NCBI GenBank assembly: GCA_027620015.1
Contig: JAQCGH010000017.1
Span: 1 to 35,547, forward strand
Direction: 5' to 3'
DNA length: 35,547 nucleotides
DNA from: Cyanobacteriota bacterium
GTDB lineage: Bacteria > Cyanobacteriota > Cyanobacteriia > PCC-6307 > Cyanobiaceae
Shown in pieces: positions 1-9,309 of the stretch. The notes beneath the pieces are model-generated. The model saw only the letters and a list, made by a program, of their open reading frames with translations, was not told the origin of the DNA and ran no database searches. Position 1 is the first letter of the stretch. Each line of letters begins with the position of its first letter. The position numbers and the translations under genes were made by a program.

Positions 1-730
1 CATCGGCAAGCACGATTTGCCCCTGACGTGGGGGCAGGTAGGCATCGAGAAATGCCTTCATTGAGCCGTGATGATCAGCCAGGCACAGGTCCTGGCTCTC
101 GGGCTTCTGAGCCGTACGCAGGCCATGGCGCTCCGCCTCCAGCCGCGTGTCGGTCTTGGCGAGCTCGCCGAGAGGAAACACCAACCGGCCTAAGGCCTCC
201 TGGGGTAGGTCGTAAAGGAAGTAGCTCTGATCTTTCTGGGTATCCAAGCCCCGCAGCAACTGGTGGCGGCAGTTGCTGCTCAAGGCGCCGTGGCGCACAC
301 GGGCGTAATGCCCGGTAGCGAGGCGGCCGATGCCCCGCTCCGCCTCAGCCCACTGCAGCATCGGCCCAAATTTCACCTCCCGATTGCAGCGAGAGCAGGG
401 CAGCGGCGTAACTCCGGCCTGATAGCCCTGCACTAAAAAATCAACGATCTGTGCCTGAAAGTGCTCGCGAAAATCCACCACATGGTGGGGCACGCCGAGC
501 TGCTCGCAGATGCCGGCGGCATCCACCAGGCCCTCGGCGCAGCAAGACCCCTTGCCGCTCATCAGCCACAAGGTGAGACCCTCCACCTGCCAGCCCGCCT
601 CCACCAGCAGGGCTGCCGTCAAAGAGCTGTCAACGCCGCCTGAAAGGCCCACCGCGACGCGATGCTCACCAGGCCAGGCCCTCAGCCGCTCTAAAGCTGC
701 CTGGCCAGCCGTAGTAGAGGCAGTCGGCAT
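1..730 (-). CDS. mnmA: tRNA-specific 2-thiouridylase MnmA (partial, 5' part)
   Basis: This enzyme makes the 2-thio group of uridine 34 in tRNAs for Lys, Glu and Gln, using ATP and sulfur relayed as a persulfide. About 243 N-terminal codons are in the window; the 3' end lies beyond base 1. I read the frame directly from the reverse complement. It has the PP-loop SGGVDSS near residue 30, a [12 protein letters not shown] segment holding the first catalytic cysteine, the stretch TGHYARV, and ESQDLCLA holding the second cysteine. Both redox cysteines are therefore present. The ATG at 730 gives a compact N-terminus just before the PP-loop. In-frame ATGs at 790 and 793 would add 20-21 residues rich in Pro, Ala and Cys that do not look like family sequence. 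The frame stays open even further upstream, so the start is uncertain while the identity is firm. Confidence 0.93.
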   Translation of the reverse strand, partial: MPTASTTAGQAALERLRAWPGEHRVAVGLSGGVDSSLTAALLVEAGWQVEGLTLWLMSGKGSCCAEGLVDAAGICEQLGVPHHVVDFREHFQAQIVDFLVQGYQAGVTPLPCSRCNREVKFGPMLQWAEAERGIGRLATGHYARVRHGALSSNCRHQLLRGLDTQKDQSYFLYDLPQEALGRLVFPLGELAKTDTRLEAERHGLRTAQKPESQDLCLADHHGSMKAFLDAYLPPRQGQIVLAD

Positions 731-789
731 AAAAATGGAAGAAGCCACTGGAGCAGGCAAAGGGCAGAAATCTGGCGGAAGTGCTCCCA

Positions 790-1020
790 TCATGAAACCC
801 AGATGGCCGCCTTGGAGGAGCAACTCCTCGCCAGCACCCACAAGTAGTGCTGAGTGTCGATCTCCTGGGCAAACTCGATCCCCAGCTAATGGATGCCCTC
901 CTGGTCGCGCCTGGCCCAGGCGAGCCCCACTTTGACCACCCGCCCTGGCGAACGGCCGCCTTTTCCGGAGCCCGTGCTGCTCAAGGGAGACCCGGCAATG
1001 CCAAACTCGCCCAGCTTGGG
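790..1020 (-). pseudogene. possible decayed small gene (weakly PilZ-like end)
   Basis: Read on the minus strand, one frame gives a protein-like segment ([15 protein letters not shown], then [19 protein letters not shown]), meets TAG at 886-888, and continues in the same frame as [20 protein letters not shown] before TGA at 790-792. The readable sequence on both sides of the stop suggests one gene broken by a nonsense change. The pattern of basic RVVKV, a spacer, and LGIEF resembles the end of a PilZ-type beta barrel, but the match is short. I see no start codon and cannot place the 5' end. It could also be chance coding-like sequence. Confidence 0.25.
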
Positions 1021-1164
1021 GGGCGAGCGGTTTCACACGAATGCAGTTGTCAGAAAATCTGGCTCAGCTGTGTTGATCACAACACGAAAATCAGCAAATC
1101 TTCAGAGCAGGGCAGGGCCTCCTCTGTGTTGTTTTGCAAGTGAAAGCTAAAGGGTTGCTAAAAA

Positions 1165-1200
1165 CACACTCTAAGCAACGAATTTGCCTCGATAGTAATC
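1165..1200 (+). promoter_or_regulatory. possible promoter of the sigma factor gene
   Basis: The spacer becomes A+T-rich just before the sigma gene. A TAGTAAT element at 1193-1199 could be a -10 box about 20 bases ahead of the ATG. No good -35 box sits at the usual distance; the region 1170-1176 is only a weak candidate. The call rests on base composition and one hexamer. Confidence 0.22.
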
Positions 1201-1219
1201 GTCACTAACAGGCGACCCA

Positions 1220-2146
1220 ATGACCTCATCCCCGACGAGGGTCAGTGAAAGCAGTCGCCGTAGAAGTAGCGATCCAATTACTTGGTACCTAGCCACGATC
1301 GGGCGGGAGCCCCTGTTGACGCCAGCTGAAGAGATCGAACTCGGCAATCAGGTGCAAACAATGATGCGCCTCACAGAGGAAGGAGAACGGGAGCTCAGCG
1401 ACCTGGAAAAGAAATTGCTGCGTATAGGCAAGCGTTCTAAACAGCGCATGATGAAGGCCAATTTGCGGTTGGTAGTAAGTGTTGCCAAAAAATATCAAGG
1501 CAAGGGTCTTGAGCTGCTCGATTTAATCCAGGAAGGTTCGTTGGGACTAGAGCGGGCTGTCGAGAAATTTGATCCGACCCGTGGTTATAAGTTTTCGACC
1601 TATGCCTTCTGGTGGATCCGCCAGAGCATGACTCGTGCGATCGCTTGCCAGTCGCGCACGATCCGACTGCCGGTTCACCTCAGCGAGCGCCTCACGGCCA
1701 TTCGGAAGGTGAGCCTCGATCTTGCCCACAAGCTCGGCGCCATGCCAAGCCGCCAGGAAATCTCCGAAGCCATGGACATGCCGATTGAAGAGCTTGACGG
1801 ACTATTGCGCCAATCGCTCACCACCTCAAGCCTTGATGCGCCAGTAAACGGCGATGAAGGCCGTAGCTTCCTGGGTGATCTGATCTCCGACTCTTCCGAG
1901 GAGGAGCCCCTCGACCGAGTGGAGCGGGGCATTCACCATGAGCAACTAGGCCACTGGTTGAGCCATCTAAGCGACCAAGAACGACAGGTTTTGCAACTAC
2001 GATTCGGGCTGGAGGGAGAAGAGCGCCACACCCTGGCGGAAATCGGCCGGCAGCTCGACGTGTCACGGGAACGGGTGCGCCAAGTAGAGCTCAAGGCCCT
2101 ACGAAAGCTACGCAATCTCACCCGCCGCACCCCCACAACTCTCTAA
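1220..2146 (+). CDS. RpoD-family (type II / group 2) sigma factor
   Basis: A sigma-70 family initiation factor of 308 residues that directs RNA polymerase to promoters. It lacks the long acidic N-terminal region of the housekeeping RpoD. Seen in order: region 1.2 (DPITWYLATIGREPLLT, about residues 18-35), region 2 with NLRLVVSVAKKYQGKGLELLDLIQEG and the -10 recognition/melting segment KFSTYAFWWIRQ (about 133-145), region 3 (RLPVHLSERL), and region 4 with the DNA-binding helix-turn-helix TLAEIGRQLDVSRERVRQVE near the end. Such non-essential sigma factors occur in several copies in cyanobacteria and respond to light, nutrient or stress changes; which one this is cannot be told from sequence alone. 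The ATG at 1220 follows a weak AGGCG element. The next gene starts 14 bases after the stop, so the two may be co-transcribed. Confidence 0.95.
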   Translation: MTSSPTRVSESSRRRSSDPITWYLATIGREPLLTPAEEIELGNQVQTMMRLTEEGERELSDLEKKLLRIGKRSKQRMMKANLRLVVSVAKKYQGKGLELLDLIQEGSLGLERAVEKFDPTRGYKFSTYAFWWIRQSMTRAIACQSRTIRLPVHLSERLTAIRKVSLDLAHKLGAMPSRQEISEAMDMPIEELDGLLRQSLTTSSLDAPVNGDEGRSFLGDLISDSSEEEPLDRVERGIHHEQLGHWLSHLSDQERQVLQLRFGLEGEERHTLAEIGRQLDVSRERVRQVELKALRKLRNLTRRTPTTL

Positions 2147-2160
2147 ATTCAATTTCTTAG

Positions 2161-3099
2161 GTGGTCGCTGAGAAGGACTCCGCCCTGGGCCTGCCCCTCG
2201 TCTATCACCCGGCCTATTCAGCTCCGCTGCCGAGCAGCCATCGCTTTCCAATGGCGAAATTCCAGCAGCTCCATGATCTGCTGCTGAAGAAGGGGATAGC
2301 GACGCCGAGCCAGCTGCACAAACCCCTACCAGCCCCCCGCCGCTGGCTAGAGCTGGTGCATCAACGCAGTTACCACGAGGCCTTCGCCAGAGACAAACTC
2401 AGTGCCGCCGATCAGCGCCGTATCGGTCTTCCCGCCACCACTCCCTTAGTGCAGCGCACCTGGCTGGCGGTTGGGGGCACGGTGCTCACAGCCCGACTGG
2501 CGCTTCGCTATGGGGTGGCCTGCCACCTTGCCGGCGGCACTCACCATGCCTTCGCTGATCACGGCAGCGGCTTTTGCATCTTCAACGACTGCGCCGTAAC
2601 GGCCCGTGTGCTCCTGGCCGAGGGCGCCGTGGAACGCCTAATGGTGGTCGATCTCGACGTGCACCAGGGTGATGCCACAGCGGCGATCTTTGCTACGGAC
2701 CCACGGGTGTTCACTTTCTCCGTCCATTGCGCCAGCAACTTTCCGCTGCGCAAACAGAACAGCGACATCGACGTCAACCTTGACGATGGCGTGGAAGACC
2801 TTGACTACATAAGAGCTATAGGCGATCTCATTCCCGACCTGCTCGATCAGCACCGGCCCCAACTAGTGCTTTACAACGCAGGGGTAGATCCCCATCGAGA
2901 TGATCGCCTTGGACGGCTCTGCCTAAGTAGCGATGGACTATTAAACCGCGACCGGCTTGTGCTTAATGCATGCCTGATGCGCGGCATCCCGATTGCCACA
3001 GTGATCGGTGGCGGCTATGACCTATTGGAGCCACTCGTGGAGCGCCACAGCCTGGTGTTCCGGGCCGCCGCAGAGCAGGCCAGACTTCATCGGCTCTAA
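2161..3099 (+). CDS. histone deacetylase-family (acetoin utilization-type) deacetylase
   Basis: A 312-residue zinc-dependent deacetylase of the HDAC / AcuC / acetylpolyamine amidohydrolase superfamily. Expected substrates are small acetylated amines or acetyl-lysine proteins; the actual one cannot be read from sequence. Visible motifs: THHAFADHGSGFCIFND with the catalytic His pair at about 128-129, DLDVHQGD with zinc ligands Asp166 and His168, the third ligand Asp243 in YNAGVDPHRDD, and the late GGGYD carrying the transition-state Tyr. The catalytic set is complete. The start is GTG at 2161 because the family's opening segment (VYHPAYSAPLPSSHRFPM) lies before the first in-frame ATG at 2251. 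The gene lies 14 bases downstream of the sigma factor and converges on pdhA with a 7-base gap and no evident terminator. Confidence 0.92.
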   Translation: MVAEKDSALGLPLVYHPAYSAPLPSSHRFPMAKFQQLHDLLLKKGIATPSQLHKPLPAPRRWLELVHQRSYHEAFARDKLSAADQRRIGLPATTPLVQRTWLAVGGTVLTARLALRYGVACHLAGGTHHAFADHGSGFCIFNDCAVTARVLLAEGAVERLMVVDLDVHQGDATAAIFATDPRVFTFSVHCASNFPLRKQNSDIDVNLDDGVEDLDYIRAIGDLIPDLLDQHRPQLVLYNAGVDPHRDDRLGRLCLSSDGLLNRDRLVLNACLMRGIPIATVIGGGYDLLEPLVERHSLVFRAAAEQARLHRL

Positions 3100-3106
3100 A
3101 CAGATC

Positions 3107-4219
3107 TCAATCATCAGCCCAGATATAGCGGGTGAGCTCCTCGGGTTTTGGCTCGGGAGCAGCCAGGGCAAATTCGACGCAATCAGCCACTTCGGCATCG
3201 ATCTCCTTCTCGATCTCCTTGAGCTCCACTGCGGTGGCTAAGCCCTGCTCAATCAAACGAGCGGCAAGTGATTTGATCGGATCGCGCTTAGCCCAAAACT
3301 CCTTCTCAGCCTCTTCGCGCAGCTCATCAGGGTCGGCCAGCGAATGGCCGCGGAAGCGGTAGGTGAGGCACTCCAGCAGGGTGGGGCCTTCTCCAGCCCG
3401 GGCCCTCTCGATAGCGCGCTGGGCTGCAGCGCGCACCGCCAACACGTCCATGCCGTCGACCTCCTCACCAGCCATGCCAAAGGCAGCGGCTTTACGCCAG
3501 ATCTCAGGATCGCTAGTGGCGCGGTTGTGGTCCATGCCAATGGCCCACTTGTTGTTTTCGACCACAAACAGAATCGGCAACTTCCAAAGCGCCGCCATAT
3601 TTAGGCATTCATAGAACTGGCCAATGTTGCAGGTGCCATCGCCGAAGAATGCAGCAGTTACAGAGTCGCTGCTGGCATCGCCTAGGGCATCGCGCTTATA
3701 GCGGCTGGTGAAGGCAGCTCCCAAGGCCACTGGGATGCCTTCACCAATGAATGCGTAGCCACCAAGTAGGTGGTGTTCCTTTGAAAAAAGGTGCATAGAG
3801 CCGCCTCGGCCCTTGCTGCAGCCTGTTTCTTTTCCGAAAAGCTCGCTCATTACCTCGCGCGCCGGCACACCGCAGCTCAGGGCATGAACGTGGTCGCGGT
3901 AGGTGCTGCAAAACCAATCGTGCTGCAACTTCATTGCCTTGATCACTCCCGTGCAGACGGCCTCCTGGCCGTTGTAGAGATGCACGAAACCGAACATTTT
4001 GCCGCGGTAGTACATCTCCGCGCACTTGTCCTCAAAGCGCCTACCCAGGTTCATGTCGCGGTAGAGCATCAAGCCCTCCTCTCGATTTACCGCTGCAGGG
4101 ACTGATGGGTAAAGGTTCTCGAGGCGCTCAGCGTGAGCCCCCACCAAGCTGGTGACGTCGGCTGAACAGGTCGGTGCTCCGTAAGCTGATCCAGGTGCCG
4201 CCGCAATGTCGTGGCCCAT
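3107..4219 (-). CDS. pdhA: pyruvate dehydrogenase E1 component, alpha subunit
   Basis: The thiamin-diphosphate-binding alpha subunit of pyruvate dehydrogenase E1. With the beta subunit it decarboxylates pyruvate and passes the acetyl group to the lipoyl domain of E2. The protein has about 370 residues. Seen: [30 protein letters not shown] near the N-terminus, [15 protein letters not shown] in the middle, the ThDP/Mg motif [12 protein letters not shown] followed by [10 protein letters not shown], and the phosphorylation-loop-like [12 protein letters not shown] near the C-terminus. The frame is open to a possible start at 4309. I prefer ATG at 4219 because AGGTGGA lies directly upstream and the extra 30 residues (rich in Cys, Arg and Asn) look non-family. 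The gene stands alone on this strand and is divergent from ftn2; pdhB is not in the window. Confidence 0.95.
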   Translation of the reverse strand: MGHDIAAAPGSAYGAPTCSADVTSLVGAHAERLENLYPSVPAAVNREEGLMLYRDMNLGRRFEDKCAEMYYRGKMFGFVHLYNGQEAVCTGVIKAMKLQHDWFCSTYRDHVHALSCGVPAREVMSELFGKETGCSKGRGGSMHLFSKEHHLLGGYAFIGEGIPVALGAAFTSRYKRDALGDASSDSVTAAFFGDGTCNIGQFYECLNMAALWKLPILFVVENNKWAIGMDHNRATSDPEIWRKAAAFGMAGEEVDGMDVLAVRAAAQRAIERARAGEGPTLLECLTYRFRGHSLADPDELREEAEKEFWAKRDPIKSLAARLIEQGLATAVELKEIEKEIDAEVADCVEFALAAPEPKPEELTRYIWADD

Positions 4220-4288
4220 GTCCACCTGCGTAATTTCCCAACTGTACGAGGTTCGTTCTCGCGGCAGCTGACAATTTCTGCCACAACC

Positions 4289-4310
4289 GTTGACACTGCT
4301 TAAAGTCAAC
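4289..4310. promoter_or_regulatory. inverted repeat between pdhA and ftn2
   Basis: The hexamer GTTGAC at 4289-4294 is repeated in inverted form as GTCAAC at 4305-4310, with a 10-base spacer. It lies in the 110-base space between the divergent pdhA and ftn2 starts. TTGACA and TTGACT within the arms also resemble -35 boxes facing each way, though good -10 boxes at 17 bases are missing. It could be an operator for one or both genes, or chance. Confidence 0.25.
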
Positions 4311-4329
4311 CACCAGTAAAAGGTCTGGA

Positions 4330-6294
4330 TTGGAACTGCCGATCGATCATTTCCGGCTGCTCGGAGTCAACCCAACCACTGACTTGCAGGGCCTGCTGCG
4401 CACACTGCAGCAACGCATCGACCGAGCACCAGACCAGGGATTCACCCAGGAAACCCTGCTAGCTCGTGAGGAACTATTACGCGCTAGCGCCGACTTACTC
4501 AGCGAAAGCAGCCGGCGCGAGGCCTACGAATCAGACCTGACCGCAATGGCCGGCACCGGGCCAACGCTGATGCCTGCCCTGGATGTACCCACTAGCAAGC
4601 AGGTTGGTGGCCTACTGCTTTTGCTCGAAGCTGGTCAGGCCTTCGAATGCTTCGAGATTGCCTGCCGGGCCCTAAAGCCGCCTCAGTCACCATCCCTGGG
4701 CAGCACTCGCGAAGCCGACCTGGCCCTGTTAGCTGGCCTCGCCTGCCTGGCCGCCGCGGTCGACCTGCATCAGCAACGCCGCTATGAAGCCGCCGCCCAA
4801 ACTCTGCAGAAGGGCCAGCAACTACTACAGCGGATGGGCCAATTACCAGCAATTCGCCAGCAACTCAGCGACGAGCTCGATGGTTTGCGGCCCTATCGAG
4901 TGCTGGACCTACTAAGTCGCAACCTCACGGCCCAGGCGGAAAGGGCCGAGGGTTTAATCCTGCTTGAAGAGCTGGTGGCACGCCGGGGGGGGCTGGAAGG
5001 TTTCGGTGACCCCAGCATGGGACCGGAGGAATTTCAGGCCTTTTTCAAGCAGATCCGTGCCTTCCTGACGGTGCAGGAACAGGTGGATTTGTTCAGTCGC
5101 TGGGCAGGAGCATCTGCAGCTGCAGACTTTTTGGCAAGCACCGCCCTCACTGCTTCCGGCTTTGCCCAACGCAAGCCCGAACGCATCGCAGCGGCCCTTG
5201 AACGGCTTGAGGCAAGCGGTCAAGAAGGGATGCAACCGCTGCTGGCCTGCCTGCAACTGTTGCTTGGTCAAGTGGAGCAAGCGCACAGGGCCTTCGAACA
5301 GGGAGCAACGCCTGAACTGAAGCGCTGGGCCGAGCAGCAGAGCAACGATTCTTTAGCCCAACTTTGCGCCTACTGCCGCAACTGGCTGGCGTGCGATGTG
5401 TTGCCTGGCTACCGCGATCTGGAGGCTGATCCAGACCTGGAGGCCTACTTCGCGGACCGCGACGTACAGGCCTATGTCGAACAGCACGACCACCCCATAG
5501 AGCGATTGCCTGCAACCGCCGAAAGCACCCTTGCCTGGGACATGGGCCTCGCCCCGCTGAGCTCGGCCTCAGCCGGCCCAAGCGGCGGCCTCCTGGACGA
5601 GGAAGACGACGACGACCATTGGGACTGGGACGCTATGCCCTGGCTCGAGAGGCTGCGCGAAGCCTGGGACATTCATGGCCCTGCCTCCTGGACTGACCGC
5701 ATACCCCAATTGCAATGGCCCTCGAACCGCACAACTACTGGAGTAGCTGTGGCAGCAGGGGTTGCACTACTTGCCATCGCCTCGTTTGTGAGGCTGCGGT
5801 CGCCCGCCCCCGGCCCCGGCCGCATTCCCATCGCGGTGCAGCCGGTCGCGCCACCACCTCTTCCCGTTAAGCCTCCCCTTCCCGTAAAGCCCAGCTTGCC
5901 CCTGCAGGAGGTAGCGCCGAGTGAAGCCCAGGTGCAGGCCCTACTTCAAGCATGGCTCGAGGCCAAGGCCGCAATCCTCTCTGGCAAAGACAGCCTCGTT
6001 CCCCTGGAACTGCTGGCCCGGCCAAGCCAACTGGATCTACTCGCCTCAAATCGCAACGCCGATAGGACCCGCGGCGAAACCCAAACCATCAGCACAGAAA
6101 TCACCAATCTGGAGATCAACGAGCGAGACGCAAAACGCATCGCCGCCACGGTGGTGCTGAACTACACCGAACAGCGACTCAATGCCAAAGGGGATCCTCA
6201 GGGAGAAACAATCAAGAAGGAGCTTCGTAACCGCTATGTGTTTGGCCGAGATGGGGGTAACTGGCTCCTGGCGAGCTTCCAGAAAGCACCTTGA
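4330..6294 (+). CDS. ftn2: ARC6/Ftn2 (ZipN)-type cell division protein
   Basis: A 654-residue membrane-anchored divisome organiser of cyanobacteria, homologous to plastid ARC6, which tethers FtsZ to the membrane and recruits other division proteins. Seen in order: an N-terminal J-domain-like segment ([10 protein letters not shown], then [11 protein letters not shown]), a long Ala/Leu/Gln-rich helical region, an acidic patch ([11 protein letters not shown], about residues 420-435), one transmembrane helix at about 467-489 ([16 protein letters not shown]), a Pro-rich linker with a short LPVKP repeat, and a C-terminal IMS (DUF4101-type) domain from about 534 to the end. The start is TTG at 4330: AAAAGG lies just upstream, and the characteristic opening [11 protein letters not shown] begins immediately. 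The TTG start may lower expression. It is divergent from pdhA and 75 bases upstream of ffh. Confidence 0.9.
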   Translation: MELPIDHFRLLGVNPTTDLQGLLRTLQQRIDRAPDQGFTQETLLAREELLRASADLLSESSRREAYESDLTAMAGTGPTLMPALDVPTSKQVGGLLLLLEAGQAFECFEIACRALKPPQSPSLGSTREADLALLAGLACLAAAVDLHQQRRYEAAAQTLQKGQQLLQRMGQLPAIRQQLSDELDGLRPYRVLDLLSRNLTAQAERAEGLILLEELVARRGGLEGFGDPSMGPEEFQAFFKQIRAFLTVQEQVDLFSRWAGASAAADFLASTALTASGFAQRKPERIAAALERLEASGQEGMQPLLACLQLLLGQVEQAHRAFEQGATPELKRWAEQQSNDSLAQLCAYCRNWLACDVLPGYRDLEADPDLEAYFADRDVQAYVEQHDHPIERLPATAESTLAWDMGLAPLSSASAGPSGGLLDEEDDDDHWDWDAMPWLERLREAWDIHGPASWTDRIPQLQWPSNRTTTGVAVAAGVALLAIASFVRLRSPAPGPGRIPIAVQPVAPPPLPVKPPLPVKPSLPLQEVAPSEAQVQALLQAWLEAKAAILSGKDSLVPLELLARPSQLDLLASNRNADRTRGETQTISTEITNLEINERDAKRIAATVVLNYTEQRLNAKGDPQGETIKKELRNRYVFGRDGGNWLLASFQKAP

Positions 6295-6369
6295 CCTGCC
6301 GGACTGGTTTTTACGATCGTTTGAATATGGGGCCCATGCCCCAACCCCTGGCTTCGGAGTGGCACCGCA

Positions 6370-7794
6370 ATGTTTGACGAGCTTTCCCAGCGATTTGAAG
6401 AGGCAGTTAAGAGCCTGAGGGGGGAGGCCTCGATCACGGAAACCAACGTGGAAGGCGCGCTCAAGCAGGTGCGTCGAGCACTGCTTGAAGCGGATGTGAG
6501 CTTGCCGGTAGTGCAGGACTTCGTTGAAGAGGTGCGCCGCAAGGCCGTGGGCGCAGAGGTGGTGCGAGGCGTTAGCCCGGATCAGAAATTCATCCAGCTA
6601 GTGCACGCGCAGCTTGTTGAAATCATGGGCGGCGAGAACGCTCCCCTGGCCGCAGGTGGCAAGCCCGGTGCGCCCTCGGTGGTGCTGATGGCAGGCCTGC
6701 AGGGCGCTGGCAAAACCACCGCCACCGCGAAGCTCGGCTTGCACCTCAAAGAACAGGGTCGCAAAGCCCTACTGGTGGGAGCAGACGTCTACCGGCCTGC
6801 CGCCATTGAGCAGCTCAAAACTCTCGGCGCCCAAATCGGCGTGGAGGTATTCAGCCTTGGCACCGACGCCAAGCCCGAGGACATCGCCGCCGCCGGCATC
6901 GCCAAAGCCAAAGCCGAAGGATTTGACACCGTGCTCGTAGACACCGCCGGCCGCCTCCAGATCGACACATTGATGATGGAGGAGATGGTGCGGATCCGCC
7001 AAGCCGTACAGCCCGACGAGGTGCTGCTGGTGGTGGATTCGATGATCGGCCAGGAGGCAGCCGCTCTTACTCGGGCCTTCCATGAGCAGGTGGGCATCAC
7101 CGGAGCCGTACTCACCAAACTGGATGGCGACTCCCGAGGGGGCGCAGCGCTGTCGATACGCAAGGTGAGCGGTGCGGCAATCAAGTTCATCGGCACCGGC
7201 GAGAAAGTAGAGGCGCTGCAACCCTTCCATCCGGAACGGATGGCAAGCCGCATTCTTGGCATGGGCGACGTTCTCACCCTGGTGGAGAAAGCCACCAAGG
7301 AGGTGGAGCTCGCCGATGTGGCTCGCATGCAGCAAAAACTCCAGGAAGCCAGTTTTGACTTCTCCGACTTCCTGCAACAGATGCGCATGATCCGGCGCAT
7401 GGGCTCCCTGGGTGGGCTGATGAAGCTGATCCCGGGTATGAACAAAATCGACGACGGCATGCTCAAGCAAGGCGAGGAGCAGCTCAAGAAGATCGAGGCG
7501 ATGATCGGCTCAATGACAGAGCACGAGCGGCAGCAACCGGAGTTGCTGGCCTCTCAACCCTCGCGAAGGCGCCGCATCGCATCAGGCTGCGGCCACAGCT
7601 CGGCTGAGGTGGACAAGGTGCTGGCCGATTTCCATAAAATGCGTGGATTCATGCAGCAGATGACCCGCGGCGGTGGCATGCCAGGAATGCCCGGAATGGG
7701 TGGCATGCCAGGAATGCCCGGAATGGGTGGCGGCGGGGCGGAGCGCAGATTGGCCAAGCCCGCCAAGAAACGCAAGGGGTTTGGCCAGCTATGA
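6370..7794 (+). CDS. ffh: signal recognition particle protein Ffh (SRP54)
   Basis: The GTPase of the signal recognition particle. It binds 4.5S/SRP RNA and signal sequences of nascent membrane proteins and docks with FtsY. It has 474 residues. Seen: the N domain with ALLEADVSLPVV, the G domain with P-loop GLQGAGKTT (about 114-122), DVYRPAA, DTAGRL, TKLDGD and GTGEK, and the M domain with LIPGMNKI and the RNA-binding motif RRRRIASGCG. The usual SRP-GTPase motifs are all present. The C-terminus carries a Met/Gly/Pro-rich tail with a duplicated block (listed separately). The 75-base upstream spacer contains a small GGGGC-CCAT-GCCCC hairpin at 6329-6342. The SRP RNA gene is not in this window. 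Confidence 0.97.
   Translation: MFDELSQRFEEAVKSLRGEASITETNVEGALKQVRRALLEADVSLPVVQDFVEEVRRKAVGAEVVRGVSPDQKFIQLVHAQLVEIMGGENAPLAAGGKPGAPSVVLMAGLQGAGKTTATAKLGLHLKEQGRKALLVGADVYRPAAIEQLKTLGAQIGVEVFSLGTDAKPEDIAAAGIAKAKAEGFDTVLVDTAGRLQIDTLMMEEMVRIRQAVQPDEVLLVVDSMIGQEAAALTRAFHEQVGITGAVLTKLDGDSRGGAALSIRKVSGAAIKFIGTGEKVEALQPFHPERMASRILGMGDVLTLVEKATKEVELADVARMQQKLQEASFDFSDFLQQMRMIRRMGSLGGLMKLIPGMNKIDDGMLKQGEEQLKKIEAMIGSMTEHERQQPELLASQPSRRRRIASGCGHSSAEVDKVLADFHKMRGFMQQMTRGGGMPGMPGMGGMPGMPGMGGGGAERRLAKPAKKRKGFGQL
7672..7731 (+). repeat. 27-base tandem duplication in the 3' end of ffh
   Basis: A 27-base unit (starting GGTGGCATGCCAGGAATG) occurs twice without mismatch at 7672-7698 and 7699-7725, followed by the first six bases of a third copy. 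It encodes GGMPGMPGM twice in the methionine-rich tail of the M domain. Perfect identity, including third codon positions, points to a recent duplication or slippage-prone DNA. Confidence 0.9.
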
Positions 7795-7843
7795 GCACCC
7801 GACCGGGTACATTTGTTGTTTAGACACTTAGCGCAAGGCCACG

Positions 7844-8230
7844 ATGATCAAGCTCCGCCTGAAGCGGTTTGGAAAGAAGCGGGAAGCGAGTTTCCGCCTC
7901 GTGGCAACCAATAGCACCTCCCGCCGCGACGGACGTCCGCTTGAGGAGTTGGGCTTCTACAACCCCCGTAGCAAAGAAACCCGTCTCGACACCGAAGCGA
8001 TCCGTACTCGTCTAAGCCAGGGGGCCCAACCCACCGACGCGGTGCGCTACCTGCTTGAAAAGGGTGGTCTGATCGAAAAGACAGTTCGCGCAGCCGAGGT
8101 TGTTGGCAAGCAAAAGCAGGCTGCTGCACGTGACGCAGCAGCCAAACAGGCTGTCAAGGCTGCTGCTGAGGCCAAAGCAGCTGCTGCAGCTGAAGAAGTT
8201 AAGGAAGCTGCAGCTACCGCCGAAGCTTGA
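7844..8230 (+). CDS. rpsP: 30S ribosomal protein S16
   Basis: A structural protein of the small ribosomal subunit needed for 30S assembly. The first 80-85 residues are the conserved fold, opening with [19 protein letters not shown] and containing [14 protein letters not shown]. The remainder (to 128 residues) is a low-complexity Ala/Lys/Glu tail. Many S16 proteins are only 80-90 residues, so this tail is an extension of the kind common in picocyanobacteria. The stop codon overlaps the TTG start of the phoH-like gene. ffh lies 49 bases upstream, so ffh, rpsP and phoH may form one transcript. Confidence 0.97.
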   Translation: MIKLRLKRFGKKREASFRLVATNSTSRRDGRPLEELGFYNPRSKETRLDTEAIRTRLSQGAQPTDAVRYLLEKGGLIEKTVRAAEVVGKQKQAAARDAAAKQAVKAAAEAKAAAAAEEVKEAAATAEA

Positions 8231-9273
8231 TTTTTCGCCCCAAGGCAGAACCTGAGCAACCCAGAAGCTTCGCCGTTCCCCTACCCAATCCTGCAGCGGC
8301 GCTAGCTCTTGCAGGTGATGGCGAATTATCCACCCTGCACCACCTCGAGGACCTCACCGGGGCATCGCTGGTACTACGCGGGCTTGATCTAATTATTCAG
8401 GCCCCACCTAGCCAGCTTGAGCGGGCTGCGGCACTGGTTGAGTTGCTTCGCCCTCTTTGGCAAGAAGGCCAGACCATCACCCAGGTGGATGTGCGAGTTG
8501 CCCTCGAGGCCCTCGACACCGGCCGCAGCGCAGAGCATCAGCAACTGGGACGCCAGTTACTAGCCCGCAGCCAGAGTGGAAAGCTGCTACGCCCGCGCAC
8601 CCTGCGTCAGCAGGCCTACGTGGAAGCTATGGAGCGCCACGACCTCACCATTGCCCTCGGCCCCGCTGGCACAGGCAAAACTTTTTTAGCAGCCGTTCAG
8701 GCGGTGCGCATGCTCACCGAACGCAAAGTGGAGCGGTTAGTGCTCACTCGCCCGGCAGTGGAAGCTGGCGAACGGCTTGGCTTTTTACCGGGCGACCTGC
8801 AGCAGAAGGTTGATCCATACCTGCGCCCCCTCTACGACGCCCTGCACTCCTTGCTTGGCATTGAGCGCACCACTGCCCTGCTGGAAAAAGGGGTAATTCA
8901 AGTAGCGCCTCTGGCTTACATGCGCGGCCGCACACTGGCCGACGCCTTTGTGATCCTCGACGAAGCCCAAAACACCACCACAACCCAAATGCGGATGGTG
9001 CTGACTCGGCTGGGGGAACACTCCCGCATGGTGGTTACTGGCGATCCCACCCAAGTCGACCTGCCGTTAGGAGTAAGGAGCGGCCTGCAGGAAGCTGCCC
9101 AGGTGCTGCAGGGGGTAGAGGGGGTGGCGATCTGCGAGCTCACAGCTGCTGACGTGGTGCGCCATCCACTAGTGCAGCGGCTGGTGGAGGCCTATGCCAA
9201 TCGCGATGCCAACAAGCTTTCGTCTGCCGTTAAAAGGCGATTGGATAGCCAGTTCAGTGAGCCTGAACCATGA
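8227..9273 (+). CDS. PhoH-like ATPase
   Basis: A cytoplasmic ATPase of the PhoH family (348 residues), a P-loop fold related to superfamily 1 helicases and linked in other bacteria to RNA metabolism and stress. Seen: an N-terminal KH-like segment ([19 protein letters not shown]), Walker [10 protein letters not shown] (about residues 143-151), [32 protein letters not shown] split by the family pattern, Walker [24 protein letters not shown] and the late [12 protein letters not shown]. The only start that includes the whole N-terminal domain is TTG at 8227, which overlaps the rpsP stop and suggests translational coupling. The phosphate link implied by the old name is not assumed here. Confidence 0.93.
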   Translation: MIFRPKAEPEQPRSFAVPLPNPAAALALAGDGELSTLHHLEDLTGASLVLRGLDLIIQAPPSQLERAAALVELLRPLWQEGQTITQVDVRVALEALDTGRSAEHQQLGRQLLARSQSGKLLRPRTLRQQAYVEAMERHDLTIALGPAGTGKTFLAAVQAVRMLTERKVERLVLTRPAVEAGERLGFLPGDLQQKVDPYLRPLYDALHSLLGIERTTALLEKGVIQVAPLAYMRGRTLADAFVILDEAQNTTTTQMRMVLTRLGEHSRMVVTGDPTQVDLPLGVRSGLQEAAQVLQGVEGVAICELTAADVVRHPLVQRLVEAYANRDANKLSSAVKRRLDSQFSEPEP

Positions 9274-9309
9274 ACAAAGCAGAGCGTCTGCGCATCCCGG
9301 CCGAGATCA

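Larger units (their letters stand above)
731..1219. other. 490-base spacer without an intact gene
   Basis: This is the longest stretch without a convincing intact gene. It separates mnmA (minus) from the sigma factor (plus). The half nearer mnmA is GC-rich and holds a broken coding-like stretch on the minus strand, listed separately. The half nearer the sigma gene, from about 1060 to 1200, is clearly richer in A and T and is the likely promoter region. Several open frames of 60-140 codons cross the plus strand here, but they are rich in Pro, Ala and Ser, match no family I recognise, and look like shadows. Confidence 0.5.

Noticed and set aside
1637-1644. HIP1 palindrome GCGATCGC
   Set aside because: I noticed only this copy, inside the sigma factor gene. 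Scattered HIP1 sites are ordinary in many cyanobacteria, and one copy carries no local meaning.
6769-7487. Two long minus-strand open frames inside ffh (over 230 codons each)
   Set aside because: They are shadows of the highly biased ffh codons. Their translations are rich in His/Ser/Arg without family motifs, while ffh itself is unambiguous.
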